DNA of 64,000 nt. Source: CAZSDW01 sp964605705. GTDB lineage: Bacteria > Fidelibacterota > UBA2242. The DNA is taken from positions 52,740-116,739 of the forward strand of contig CAZSDW010000006.1 in NCBI GenBank assembly GCA_964605705.1, given 5' to 3'. The notes beneath the pieces were generated by a model. It was not told the origin of the DNA, ran no database searches, and saw nothing but the letters and a program-made list of their open reading frames with translations. This document shows positions 1 to 9,060 of this stretch, in pieces. Made by a program: the position numbers and the translations under genes. How positions within the stretch are numbered: the first letter of the stretch is position 1; every line of letters starts with the position of its first letter.

Positions 1-72
1 TTCACAACCACAGATGAACAGTAGTAAAATCATCGACAAAAGGCTGATAATTGTAATCTGTCTTAATTTCAC
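1..72 (-). CDS. N-terminus of a lipoprotein (partial, runs off the left edge)
   Basis: Only 24 codons are inside the window. They read as a lipoprotein signal peptide: a short basic start (VKLRQ), a hydrophobic stretch rich in I and L, and a Cys at residue 23 after an I-C-G lipobox. The start is taken as GTG at 72 because AGGAGG lies about 5-7 bases before it; an in-frame ATG at 87 would place that ribosome site inside the gene. It lies 171 bases after the URO-D-like gene on the same strand and could belong to the same transcript. The function of the mature part cannot be told from this window. Confidence 0.6.
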   Translation of the reverse strand, partial: MKLRQITIISLLSMILLLFICGCE

Positions 73-243
73 GACTTCCCTCCTCATTTTTTAGTGATAT
101 CCCTCAATCATTCACTAAACATCATCATTAAAAATCTTTTCAAATACTGTCCTGAATCCTTTCATCGCCCGGATATTTTATATATCGTCGCGAACAGTAT
201 AACTTTTTGCGCCGCAATAATAATCCGCTTTTCCGATTATGTT

Positions 244-1278
244 TCACAAAGCATATCCTTTTACAGTATCGATAAACGCCTGAATATTCTCCGAACTGAC
301 TTCCGGCGGCATTCCCCCGCCACAGGATAAAATAATCCGGGATTTATCTTCCAGCGAATCCAGCAGTTCAGTCGTAATTCGGCTGACCTCCTGGGGATTT
401 CCACTCGCCAGAACATCACGCGGTGGGATATTTCCCAGCATAGTTACCTTGTGACCGGTCATCTGTTTGAGCTCATTCAGAGTAACATCAAATCCCATAT
501 TGAACAGATTGACACCTATTTCCGGTAAAAATGGTGCGGATTCCCGGCAAGAGGCATCGTTATGTAAAAATTTTATCGAAACATCCGCAGCAAAGAGTTC
601 TTTGAAATAGGGCAAGCCAAAGGTTCTAAATTCCGTTTCACCGATAAAACCAATAATATCATCCAGGAGAAAAATGCCATCAATCGTTGGGAATGTTTCC
701 ATTTGCAGCGCCAGCCAATTCTTCAAAAAAGCGGTGATTTTCGTCAGAAGCAATTCGGCTTTCTCCGGCTGTAACATCATGGTTGTCAAAAACTCCGTGG
801 AACCCATCAGGTAGCTGGCAATATTCAGCGGACCGCGGGCAACGGCGAACCGGATTTTATGACCTGCCGCTTCAATTTTTGACTGCGATGTTTTCAAACG
901 GTTCAGCATAAACGGCAGGAATCCATCAGTCTTTGGATTGGGTTCCGGCAGGACGTCGATGTCATCGACCGACTGGATAATTTTATGGGCATGGGGAAAT
1001 TCATTCACCGGAAAGGAACATCGCGCACCGAAAGCGGAAGGTTCGGTACACATACCGAACTCCGACCAGAAACCTGGCAGAAACATCACGTCCGGAAACT
1101 CGGATATTGCCTTTAAATTGGCTTCAAGCCACAACTGATCACTGGAAAAATAATCCAGAATCTGAATATCGTACCAGTTTGGCAGCCAGGGACAGTCGAT
1201 GATAAAGCCTACCGACAGAGGCGTTATCAGCTCACCATTTACTATTTTTTTAAGAATTTCCCATTGTTGATCGGTCAT
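244..1278 (-). CDS. Uroporphyrinogen decarboxylase-like (MtaA/CmuA-type) methyltransferase
   Basis: 344-residue cytosolic protein of the URO-D superfamily. It lacks the features of true HemE and matches the branch that holds methylcobamide-dependent methyltransferases such as MtaA and CmuA. Those use a zinc site of the form His-x-Cys plus a distant Cys. Here the corresponding places appear to be H239 with D241 (HND in place of HxC) and C319 in 'SCGGGMPP', followed by the 'P..SSEN' segment usual at the C-terminus of this branch. It sits 51 bases downstream of a homocysteine methyltransferase gene, and a copy of the locus operator lies in that gap, which links it to the xylan regulon. The start is the ATG at 1278, with a weak AAGG upstream. 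Methyl donor and acceptor are unknown. Membership of the superfamily is firm; the role is inferred. Confidence 0.75.
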   Translation of the reverse strand: MTDQQWEILKKIVNGELITPLSVGFIIDCPWLPNWYDIQILDYFSSDQLWLEANLKAISEFPDVMFLPGFWSEFGMCTEPSAFGARCSFPVNEFPHAHKIIQSVDDIDVLPEPNPKTDGFLPFMLNRLKTSQSKIEAAGHKIRFAVARGPLNIASYLMGSTEFLTTMMLQPEKAELLLTKITAFLKNWLALQMETFPTIDGIFLLDDIIGFIGETEFRTFGLPYFKELFAADVSIKFLHNDASCRESAPFLPEIGVNLFNMGFDVTLNELKQMTGHKVTMLGNIPPRDVLASGNPQEVSRITTELLDSLEDKSRIILSCGGGMPPEVSSENIQAFIDTVKGYAL

Positions 1279-1297
1279 ATTTTTTGCCTTAAAGTTA

Positions 1298-1313
1298 CTC
1301 TAATCGGTTCAAT
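1298..1313. promoter_or_regulatory. LacI-type operator upstream of the URO-D-like gene
   Basis: On the minus strand this reads ATTGAACCGATTAGAG. The left half matches the other three operator copies in the locus exactly over ATTGAACCG, while the right half is degenerate. It lies 20 bases before the URO-D-like start codon. No convincing -35/-10 pair was found around it, so it could act as a promoter operator or a roadblock inside a two-gene operon. Confidence 0.55.
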
Positions 1314-1329
1314 TTTGATAGAATGATTT

Positions 1330-2214
1330 TCATTCATCTCGGGGTATTTTCATTCTTATTGCCCGGATATGCGCGGGAGTTGTTCCGCAGCAGCCGCCGA
1401 TAATATTGGCACCGCTGTTTATCAGTTTTTGAACCTTTTCCGCCATCATTTCAGGGGTCTCAGGAAAAATGGTTTTACCGTTTTCCAATATCGGCACACC
1501 GGCATTGGCATGTACCAAAACCGGAATTGAAGAATCTACCCGCCGGATTTCCCGCACAATTTCAATCATCTGGTCGAATCCGTTGCCACAATTCGCACCA
1601 ATTATTGAAGCTCCCGCTGTTTTGACTGCTTGCACCATTTCAGCCGGCGTCACGCCCATCATGGTTAAATATTCACCTTTTAGCGATCTTTCAAAAGTAA
1701 AGGTACACACGACTTCCATACCAATCTCAGCAGCGGCTTTAACTGCCAGACTCGCTTCATCAATTGCTGACATGGTTTCCACACAGATCGCATCCACTCC
1801 ACCCTTTTTCAAAGCCTCCGCCTGAATCCGGAATCCTTCATACAGTTCATCCTCCGTAACTTCACCCATGAACAGCATTTTTCCGGTAGGACCCACCGAT
1901 CCCAGCACAAAATGATCCGATCCAGCTGCCTCTCTTGAGATTGCCGCGGCGGCTTCATTAAGTTCTTCCGCCCGGTCGCGCAGATGGTAAAGGTCCAATT
2001 TAGCCGGACTTGCGCCGAAGCTGTTGGTCAGAATGATATCGGCGCCCGCATCGATATAACTTTTGGCAATTGCCAGCACATCGGCTCGATGCGTAATATT
2101 CCATAATTCGGGACATTCTCCGGATTGCAGACCCCGTTGGTGCAAGAAAGTACCCCAGGCTCCATCGGAGACCATGACCTTTCCCTGATTAACTGCTTCA
2201 ATTAGTGATTTCAT
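1330..2214 (-). CDS. Homocysteine S-methyltransferase family protein (MetH N-domain/BHMT-like)
   Basis: 294-residue protein corresponding to the homocysteine-binding TIM barrel of MetH, BHMT and related enzymes, which moves a methyl group onto the zinc-bound thiolate of homocysteine to make methionine. The three zinc ligands are visible: C209 in 'GANCGNG' and C275-C276 in 'GGCCGTTP'. The N-terminal 'SDGAWGTFL' and 'ILTNSFGAS' motifs also fit. No folate, cobalamin or reactivation domain is present, so it is not a full MetH. The start ATG at 2214 follows AGAAGGC. It is followed by the URO-D-like gene after 51 bases; the two could pass a methyl group through a corrinoid protein encoded elsewhere. 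Methyl donor not determinable; betaine, S-methylmethionine or a methyl-corrinoid are all possible. Confidence 0.85.
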   Translation of the reverse strand: MKSLIEAVNQGKVMVSDGAWGTFLHQRGLQSGECPELWNITHRADVLAIAKSYIDAGADIILTNSFGASPAKLDLYHLRDRAEELNEAAAAISREAAGSDHFVLGSVGPTGKMLFMGEVTEDELYEGFRIQAEALKKGGVDAICVETMSAIDEASLAVKAAAEIGMEVVCTFTFERSLKGEYLTMMGVTPAEMVQAVKTAGASIIGANCGNGFDQMIEIVREIRRVDSSIPVLVHANAGVPILENGKTIFPETPEMMAEKVQKLINSGANIIGGCCGTTPAHIRAIRMKIPRDE

Positions 2215-2295
2215 CTGCCTTCTATTTCAATATATTCGAAAATAACTCCATAATAAGTAAAAATTATGGGAAATCATTATCAAAAAAGTCCCATC

Positions 2296-3900
2296 TTATT
2301 TCATTAATAACATTTTTCTGCTTAATACCTGCCCGGATGCCTCAATCCGATAAAGATATATACCGGAGGGAACGGTCTGCCCGACATTATTCGTCGCATC
2401 CCAGACCGCCGTATAGGTACCGCTGTTTTGAATCGTGTTGACCAGTGTCTTGACAGTTTTCCCCTGTAAATTATACACGATCACCTTTACCGGCGTCGAG
2501 TGTGGCAGGACATACTGAAAACTCGTCGTGGGATTAAAAGGATTGGGATAATTTCGAGAGACATCGAATCGCTCCGGAAGTTTCACAAATTGATCAACAG
2601 ATGTAGCCGGGATTGCTGTCCCGGTGATAGTGAAACTATCCGGTGATGAAGAAATATTGCTGGTTATGACCAGATAGGCGGATATAGCTCCCTCAGTTTG
2701 GGGATTAAAACGCAATGTATCTGTATAACTCTCGCCCGGTAAAATTGTCAAGAGTGTGGTGTCTGTGATAAATTCACTGGCGGTGCAGGAAATATCTGAA
2801 ATTCTCAGGGTATCTACGCCATAATTACTAATAGTATAACTTAAATTTGTCGAATACCCAACCGGCCACTCTGGAAATTCAAAGCGACTCCTTGACAAAT
2901 TCATGAAAGGCTCCCCGTTCAGATAAGCTCTCAACCATCGCAATGCCGGTCTTTCTGAACCGTCCTGTCGCCGCAAGTAGCCATCGACTTTCCACATTCG
3001 ATTCTGTTCATATCCCCAGAGGGTTACTCCTTTGACTCCGGGATGCTCCCAGATAATCGGAAAATATTTATAATACTCCGTCAATTGCTGATTATCATCG
3101 GCGACATCGATCTCAAGCTCAGAAATGTAAACAGGTAATTCGGTGGCAGCCAGCCGGTCCAGATTATTATTGACTATCGTTGGGTTGACACCTCTTAACT
3201 CAAAATAATGCGCCTGCACGCCAATCGCATCGACCAGGTTACGCTCTTTCAGCAGGTTGGCAATTTCAACAATCCTATTCGTATTTGTCATATTATTTAA
3301 GAGATTATATTCATTCAAAATCAACTCAGTGCTGTCGGAACAATATTGGCGGGCTTTTTCGAAACTCCAGATGACCCAATCCCAGCCGGTCTCTCCCGCT
3401 CCACCCAGAGCCGCTTTAAAAGAGGGCTGAGCATTCGATTGCAGCGGTTCATTGACCACATCAATCATATCCATTGCCCGGTACCGCTCACCGACCAAGC
3501 GGATCCACTCTTCAACTTTTTCGATCTGCTCCGCTGAATCCAGATAGGAAATCCAATACGGTTCCTGTTGTCCCCAAATCAGTGCATGACTTTTAAACGG
3601 AAAACCATTATTCTTGGCATAATTATAGGCTGCATCCAGACCGCCCCATTGCCACACACTGGTATTTTCACCAATTGCCACCGATCCAAATTTCCCAGCA
3701 TTTTCGGGCGTCACCTGGTTCCAGTAATCGGTAAAATGGCTGCGGACACCATTGTTACCATAAACATTCCCTAAAAATTTATCATGATCTTTCGCTAACT
3801 GGGCATTGACCTGGATATTAAGCAGGAGTATTCCAATAACCGTAGAAATAATTATTTTCTGCAACCCTTTTCGCCTCTGATATAATCTCCTCACTAACAT
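2296..3900 (-). CDS. Secreted GH10 endo-beta-1,4-xylanase with T9SS sorting domain
   Basis: 534 residues. A basic start and hydrophobic segment to about residue 34 (ends 'VNAQ') form the signal peptide. Residues 35-330 are a GH10 TIM barrel, which cuts the xylan backbone with retention; the acid/base is E151 in 'DVVNEP' and the nucleophile is E261 in 'YISELEID'. Residues about 330-440 form an Ig-like domain of the ASH/choice-of-anchor D type. The last 85 residues hold 'YPNPFNP', 'VYNLQGK' and 'SGIYLYRIEASG', the T9SS type A sorting domain, so the enzyme should be exported and held on or released from the cell surface. It is the last gene of the GH115-GH43-GH10 operon, 24 bases after GH43. It should make xylo- and aldouronic oligosaccharides outside the cell. 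Confidence 0.92.
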   Translation of the reverse strand: MLVRRLYQRRKGLQKIIISTVIGILLLNIQVNAQLAKDHDKFLGNVYGNNGVRSHFTDYWNQVTPENAGKFGSVAIGENTSVWQWGGLDAAYNYAKNNGFPFKSHALIWGQQEPYWISYLDSAEQIEKVEEWIRLVGERYRAMDMIDVVNEPLQSNAQPSFKAALGGAGETGWDWVIWSFEKARQYCSDSTELILNEYNLLNNMTNTNRIVEIANLLKERNLVDAIGVQAHYFELRGVNPTIVNNNLDRLAATELPVYISELEIDVADDNQQLTEYYKYFPIIWEHPGVKGVTLWGYEQNRMWKVDGYLRRQDGSERPALRWLRAYLNGEPFMNLSRSRFEFPEWPVGYSTNLSYTISNYGVDTLRISDISCTASEFITDTTLLTILPGESYTDTLRFNPQTEGAISAYLVITSNISSSPDSFTITGTAIPATSVDQFVKLPERFDVSRNYPNPFNPTTSFQYVLPHSTPVKVIVYNLQGKTVKTLVNTIQNSGTYTAVWDATNNVGQTVPSGIYLYRIEASGQVLSRKMLLMK

Positions 3901-3924
3901 TCATTTCCTCTTATATATTTTCGA

Positions 3925-5646
3925 TTACCTGTAAACGTCATCATTTCCTTGATATTCAAACCAGTCAAAGCAGGCGGATTGGTCTGTTTCTTCACCGAGC
4001 GATGTCGCATACAGCGCAAACATACTGCCTACGAATCCACCAGCCATCCGGGTGCTCAAAAATCGTCCATCCACATTATCTTTCAGCAAGTTCCATTGTT
4101 CCGGTTCAAATCCAAAGTAAAAAGAGTAACTACCACCATCGGCGTCAATTCGCAGATTTACCACCTTTTCAGAATCAGCAAACGGTAGTTTCCGGGAAGC
4201 CAGCAATATCATCGAAGTCGGATTGTCTTTATTCTCATCTGATTTGAAAAGTTGGATAACCGACTCACCTTTTTCAAACGATTTGCACAGAAAATAAAAA
4301 TGGGTCTCATTCTGGAAAATCAGCAATCCGGCTTTTTCATTCTCAGTTTTAGCATTAAAAATAACTGACGTACCCACCGATGCTCGCAGGTGTTGCTGGC
4401 GCCGCCCGAGAAAAGCAGGATTACTGCTGCCGGCACAGGTTTCCGGTATTAAACGGATTTTCATAAAGCCGGCTTTTTCTTTTAAATCATACCATCTTGC
4501 GTGGGGAGTTCTTAAAAACACCCAGTTCGGATTCAATACCTCCGAATCAAATTCATCCCGTAAGCGAAAATTGCCGCTGTAAGGAATATCCTTTTTCTCA
4601 GAAGTCGAAGGAATTGGCAAGGGATATGTGTACTGAATTTCTTCAAAATCCGGATTGACAACGGGATAGCCATCAATCCATTTAACCGGTGCCAGAAATG
4701 TTTCACGCCCGGTATTGTAGCAATTCTCTTCAAACGGCTGATAGGGTCGGCACCCTAAAAATACCGCCCACCAATCTCCATTCACGGTTTCCACAAAATC
4801 CGCATGCCCCGTAGAAGTAATGGGATTTTCCCGTTTGGGATCCAGATGGCGCTGGGTAAGAATCGGATTTTTTTCATAGGAAACATAGGGACCGGTCACT
4901 TTACGACTTCTGAAGACGACTTCCGAATGGTTCTCGGCGGTGCCGCCTTCTGCGGCAATTAAGTAATACCAGCCATCTTTCCGAAAGATATGCGGACCTT
5001 CGATCCAGATTGGCTTTTTGGAAATATCCGTACCACCATTAACTAGAATGAAATTTTCCCCGATTACTCTCAATCGATCTTTATCAAAAGTAAATAAACG
5101 TATCGTACGATGTCCCTCGTAAAGTGGCTTATTATCCGGGGCAATGCTGTTATACACAAAATACGCTGTTCCGTCTTCATCAAAAAATAGCGATGGATCG
5201 ATACCATCAACTTCCGGCTGCCAGACCGGATTTGACCAGGGTCCGGCAGGATTTTCGGAAGTCACAACAAAATTGCCGCTGCCATCAACCAGCGTACAGG
5301 TTACATAAAACCGACCTGCATTGTAAGCAATTGCCGGAGCAAAAATTCCCCTGGAGACACCAAATCCTTCAAGATTCATCTGCTCCACCCGGTCCATCAC
5401 ATGCCCGATCAATTCCCAATTCACCAGATCTTTACTGTGAAAAACAGGAATTCCCGGAAAATAGGCAAAGGTAGAATTGATCAGGTAATAATCACCATCG
5501 ACCCGGCAAATACTCGGATCAGGATAAAATCCAGCCAGAATCGGATTAGTAAATTGCTTAGCCAACTTTACGGTCATTCTTCTTTCACCACATGCAGACA
5601 TGAGCAGCATCAGTATCAGAGTAACTGATAATATTCTGTTCAGCAT
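3925..5646 (-). CDS. GH43 beta-xylosidase/arabinofuranosidase lipoprotein
   Basis: 573 residues with a lipoprotein signal ending 'LMSAC' (Cys19). The five-bladed GH43 propeller starts at about residue 33. The usual three acidic residues are visible: D43 in 'YPDPS' (base), D150 in 'DGIDPS' (pKa modulator) and E216 in 'IEGPH' (acid). Residues about 370-570 form the concanavalin-like C-terminal domain found in GH43 beta-xylosidases of this type. It probably trims xylo-oligosaccharides from the non-reducing end; alpha-L-arabinofuranosidase activity cannot be excluded. As a lipoprotein it should sit in the periplasm or at the outer membrane. It lies 48 bases downstream of GH115 and 24 bases upstream of GH10, so it is read from the GH115 promoter. 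Confidence 0.88.
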   Translation of the reverse strand: MLNRILSVTLILMLLMSACGERRMTVKLAKQFTNPILAGFYPDPSICRVDGDYYLINSTFAYFPGIPVFHSKDLVNWELIGHVMDRVEQMNLEGFGVSRGIFAPAIAYNAGRFYVTCTLVDGSGNFVVTSENPAGPWSNPVWQPEVDGIDPSLFFDEDGTAYFVYNSIAPDNKPLYEGHRTIRLFTFDKDRLRVIGENFILVNGGTDISKKPIWIEGPHIFRKDGWYYLIAAEGGTAENHSEVVFRSRKVTGPYVSYEKNPILTQRHLDPKRENPITSTGHADFVETVNGDWWAVFLGCRPYQPFEENCYNTGRETFLAPVKWIDGYPVVNPDFEEIQYTYPLPIPSTSEKKDIPYSGNFRLRDEFDSEVLNPNWVFLRTPHARWYDLKEKAGFMKIRLIPETCAGSSNPAFLGRRQQHLRASVGTSVIFNAKTENEKAGLLIFQNETHFYFLCKSFEKGESVIQLFKSDENKDNPTSMILLASRKLPFADSEKVVNLRIDADGGSYSFYFGFEPEQWNLLKDNVDGRFLSTRMAGGFVGSMFALYATSLGEETDQSACFDWFEYQGNDDVYR

Positions 5647-5694
5647 TGCATCTCCACAATTTATCCTCCAGGTTTTCCGCCATTGTCACTATTC

Positions 5695-8655
5695 TTATTC
5701 GGATTCCGGTTTGTAAAAATAACTTTCCGGCGGTCCCAGATAGCTGGGTTTCAATCCACCTCTGTTGATAATAATTTTCTGAAAAACAATACCGGGATCT
5801 ACCAGCCAGATTTTCAAAATATGTTCACCTGCCTTGGTGATTATATGGGCGGATTTTTCTTTCATGACTTTATCTGTCACAGCCGTATTCCACCATTGTG
5901 GGTATTTCCAGTCCGGGATGGTGTCTCCCGCATGCATATTGACGAGTTGAGGGTTTTCATTGTCTATTGAAATCCCATAAACCAAGCCTTCCGTTTTTTT
6001 AAAATTCAGGGTGGGATTCAGGTAAAGTTCCACCTCAAGAACACCGGTTTCAAATACGGTAAAGTTGTATTCAAGCCTGGCGCTGTTGTCATTAATTTTT
6101 TGGGGTTCAATGTTCACCGGACGGGCAATGACGGCGGATTGGGTTCTTCCGAGATTGGGAATTGTCTCCCATTTAATATCATCGGTTGTGACGGCTTTTT
6201 TATAGTCAGCAGCTTCGATAGCCACGACTCCATTGTTTTCGATAAATCCTTTTGCAGCTATTTCAGCAATATTATTTAGCGCTACCTGTACGGGAATTTG
6301 TAAACGAGCTCCTTTGACAATGATATTTCCGGTTGTTTTCCCTGCGGGAGCTCTGTTCCAATCGATGCTTACCATTATTTTATCATCTAATTCCACTGTC
6401 CCCGCAGCAGAAGAAACCTTAATCCAGGCTTCTTTAGGTTTAACCGTATATTTAACGGAAACCTTGCTTTTATTGAATACCTCAATATAATACTCCTGCT
6501 GGTTGATTGAATCAAATTCAGGTAAAACAGCAAGTGTCGTATCATTGGGAAATCCAGCCATGGAGCCTTCCAAGGCGACGCCAATCGCGGCTTTTTTGGA
6601 AGGCTTTACTCGATATACCTTCGGCATTTTATTCTTACCAGGCTGGTCCCACGATGTATATCCGATATGCGTCTGAGCCATCATATGATTCCATTTACCA
6701 CCAGCCATTTCCGTGTGATAATAATGGGTGAGTTCGGCATCTCTTTCAAAAAGTTCTCGCACTTCTTCGGCATACAAATTGGTCGATGCCCTGCCTTGTT
6801 GTTCATACAAACGGTTTTTTGCAGCGGCAACATACATCTCGTTCAGGTTGGCACATATTTCAACCGGGAACAGAACCAGTTGGTAAAAAGCATCTTTATA
6901 GTCATCGCCGATTTTTTCATAAATGCTCTTTGACTCGGTAACCAGCTTATTATAATCGTTGACAATGGTTTCGGCTTCATGATAATCCGTAATACTATAA
7001 GTAAACGGTTTCAGCATTTCCGGTGTTCTTCTGCCATTGTATTTTGTATATAATGCCAGTATTTCACCAATCTTTTCGGCATACTCATCGCCAAACTGCT
7101 GGGTTGCCCAATGGGTATAGTATTCGGGTAGCATATCAGGATGAATTGCATCGGGATTCCAGGCAAAATCAAGGAAAAAACTGATCGGCAGTTCCATGGG
7201 TTTTAAATCACCGACATTCACCAGCCATATTTCCTTCGCTCCGTACTGATATGACAGGTTCATCTGTTCCCATACTTTTTCGATCTGGGTGACATTCAAC
7301 CACTTATAACTCACGGGACCACCGACAAAATCGAAGTGATAATAAATCCCAAAACCACCTTTTCTGCTCAGATCTTCAGGCTTTGGCAGTACTCTCACAT
7401 TGCCCCAGTTGTCGTCGCACAGTAAAAGCGTGACATCATCCGGAACACGCATACCTTTGTCATAATAATCCTGAACCTCCTTGTACAAAGCCCAAGCTTG
7501 GGGTGTTTCTTCGGCGGGTTTGCCGGTTACTTCTTCGATAATCTGTCTCTGATCCTTGACTATTCTTTCCAATAAATCGATGGCGGTACCTTCGGTCATT
7601 GCTTCATCGCCATCGCCTCGCATTCCGATCGTCACCACACTTTCATTTTCACCCATTCTTTCGAGACCTTCTCGCCAGAATTTCTGTAATTCTTCAGCAT
7701 TCTTTTCATAGTTCCAGGGACCTTTGCCATATCTGCTCCATTCCACATGCGCCCGCATCAAGGGTTCATGATGAGAAGTACCTATCACAACACCATATTC
7801 ATTTGCCAGAGGAGCGCTCAATGGATCATCATCATAGATGGCTCTGCCCCACATCGCTGGCCATAGAAAATTTCCCTTCAACCGCAAAATCAATTCAAAA
7901 ACATTGGCATAAAATTTCGAGTTGAATCCACCGTATTTTTCAAATACCCAACCCGAAAGCGCCGGCGCTTCATCATTCAGGAAAATACCACGATACTTTA
8001 CCTTTGGTTCACCCGGTGAATACCGCCCGGGAAGGACATAGATACTGGACTTTTTCCTGACCGGTACATCAGCCCAGAAATACCACGGGCTGACCCCGAT
8101 TTTTTCCGAGAGATCAAACATGCCATAAATCGTGCCGCGCTTGTTGCTGCCGACAATGACCAGAGCACGCTCAATCTCAGCCATGGGCTGCTCTACAACC
8201 TGAATCAAAAAAGCATCCCATTTACCCTGTATTGCATCCACCGAAATTTTTTCAGCGTTCACTAATTCATCAATCAGCGGACTTTTTCCGAGGGTACCAA
8301 TCAGGACAATTTCACCGGAAGCTGGCAATTTATCAATCATCAATTCCGGTTCGACGTCGGCAACTTTCCGGATATCAGTCTGCATAAGTCCGGCGACCCG
8401 CATAACTCCGGGAAAATCACCCGAGCTCAAAACCAGCGGCGCTGACTTTCCGGACTCGACCAGTGTAAAAGCACTTTCAGTTTTATCAAGTGTAATATAA
8501 GAATCCCGTTTCACAGAATCCGGATTTTGACTTTCAGCCGGCAAAGAAATAATAAACAGGGTTGCAAAAGTGATTAGAAATCCCATTTTAAAATAAAGAA
8601 AATGATGGCAATCGGCTCTTTTTAAACCTGGCTTTTTGTGGCTGATACTTCTCAT
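5695..8655 (-). CDS. GH115 xylan alpha-(4-O-methyl)-glucuronidase
   Basis: 986 residues from the chosen start. GH115 enzymes remove (4-O-methyl)-glucuronic acid from internal or terminal xylose of glucuronoxylan. Seen here: a signal peptide ending 'SLPAES', a GH20-like N-domain, the catalytic barrel with 'GIFLNDEAPALSGWV' and 'LRLKGNFLWPAMWGRA', 'IGTSHHEPL', 'GMRGDGDEAM' and 'LCDDNWGNVR', then an Ig-like region and the C-terminal beta-sandwich domain of the family. The reading frame stays open to 8763, but the -35 and -10 boxes (8735-8763) and an operator lie in that stretch, so the added 36 residues cannot be translated from this promoter. The ATG at 8655 is the first to give a sensible signal peptide, although its ribosome site is weak. 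There is no sorting domain, so it is probably periplasmic. First gene of the xylanolytic operon. Confidence 0.92.
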   Translation of the reverse strand: MRSISHKKPGLKRADCHHFLYFKMGFLITFATLFIISLPAESQNPDSVKRDSYITLDKTESAFTLVESGKSAPLVLSSGDFPGVMRVAGLMQTDIRKVADVEPELMIDKLPASGEIVLIGTLGKSPLIDELVNAEKISVDAIQGKWDAFLIQVVEQPMAEIERALVIVGSNKRGTIYGMFDLSEKIGVSPWYFWADVPVRKKSSIYVLPGRYSPGEPKVKYRGIFLNDEAPALSGWVFEKYGGFNSKFYANVFELILRLKGNFLWPAMWGRAIYDDDPLSAPLANEYGVVIGTSHHEPLMRAHVEWSRYGKGPWNYEKNAEELQKFWREGLERMGENESVVTIGMRGDGDEAMTEGTAIDLLERIVKDQRQIIEEVTGKPAEETPQAWALYKEVQDYYDKGMRVPDDVTLLLCDDNWGNVRVLPKPEDLSRKGGFGIYYHFDFVGGPVSYKWLNVTQIEKVWEQMNLSYQYGAKEIWLVNVGDLKPMELPISFFLDFAWNPDAIHPDMLPEYYTHWATQQFGDEYAEKIGEILALYTKYNGRRTPEMLKPFTYSITDYHEAETIVNDYNKLVTESKSIYEKIGDDYKDAFYQLVLFPVEICANLNEMYVAAAKNRLYEQQGRASTNLYAEEVRELFERDAELTHYYHTEMAGGKWNHMMAQTHIGYTSWDQPGKNKMPKVYRVKPSKKAAIGVALEGSMAGFPNDTTLAVLPEFDSINQQEYYIEVFNKSKVSVKYTVKPKEAWIKVSSAAGTVELDDKIMVSIDWNRAPAGKTTGNIIVKGARLQIPVQVALNNIAEIAAKGFIENNGVVAIEAADYKKAVTTDDIKWETIPNLGRTQSAVIARPVNIEPQKINDNSARLEYNFTVFETGVLEVELYLNPTLNFKKTEGLVYGISIDNENPQLVNMHAGDTIPDWKYPQWWNTAVTDKVMKEKSAHIITKAGEHILKIWLVDPGIVFQKIIINRGGLKPSYLGPPESYFYKPESE

Positions 8656-8720
8656 TTTACACTCATTTTGCATATTTAGATAAAGTTTGATAAGATCGCA
8701 TTCTAAAAATTTTGAACATA

Positions 8721-8736
8721 ATTGAACCGATTCAAT
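8721..8736. promoter_or_regulatory. LacI-type operator of the GH115-GH43-GH10 operon
   Basis: ATTGAACCGATTCAAT is an almost perfect 16-bp palindrome with the central CG step typical of LacI-family sites. It overlaps the last bases of the -10 box and the expected transcription start of the GH115 promoter, a position that suits repression by steric block. Confidence 0.8.
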
Positions 8737-8763
8737 ATTAACAATATTACGGCTACTTGTCAA
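8735..8763 (-). promoter_or_regulatory. Promoter of the GH115-GH43-GH10 operon
   Basis: On the minus strand: TTGACA (8758-8763), a 17-base spacer, then TAATAT (8735-8740). This is a near-consensus sigma-70 promoter. The start of transcription should fall near 8728, inside the operator, leaving a leader of about 70 bases before the GH115 start at 8655. Confidence 0.8.
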
Positions 8764-9009
8764 ATGGAATTAACATCAAATTCCCGGCTAAAATATCAGA
8801 ACAACGCAGCGTTAAGTTACCAAAAACAGATAGGCGTTTTTTTACTAATCCATTGTACCTCAGGACTATACTACACTGTGAAAAACACTTGATTTGGGCA
8901 AAATGTACTTAAAATTTGTTGAAGATACTCTCATCAGATTTTTATAACTGTCGGAAATATTTTTATTGTTTTTTTCATCGAATCAAAATACTTTACTTTT
9001 TAAAAAATA

Positions 9010-9025
9010 ATTGAACCGTTTTAAT
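9010..9025. promoter_or_regulatory. LacI-type operator upstream of the regulator gene (autoregulation)
   Basis: ATTGAACCGTTTTAAT, 36 bases before the start of the LacI-family gene. The same 16-mer, inverted, is found at 12927-12942. The matching -35/-10 boxes are not clear (AT-rich stretch just upstream). Suggests the regulator controls its own expression. Confidence 0.65.
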
Positions 9026-9060
9026 CGCGGGAAATTTTTGAGGAGGAATCAGTTGCATCA

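Noticed and set aside
244..1278. Calling the URO-D protein HemE (heme synthesis)
   Set aside because: The C-terminal metal-type residues and the neighbouring homocysteine methyltransferase fit the methyltransferase branch better; no other heme genes are near.
1321..1335. Palindrome GAATGATTTTCATTC as a terminator after the homocysteine methyltransferase
   Set aside because: Only six-base AT-rich arms and no T-run; too weak to call.
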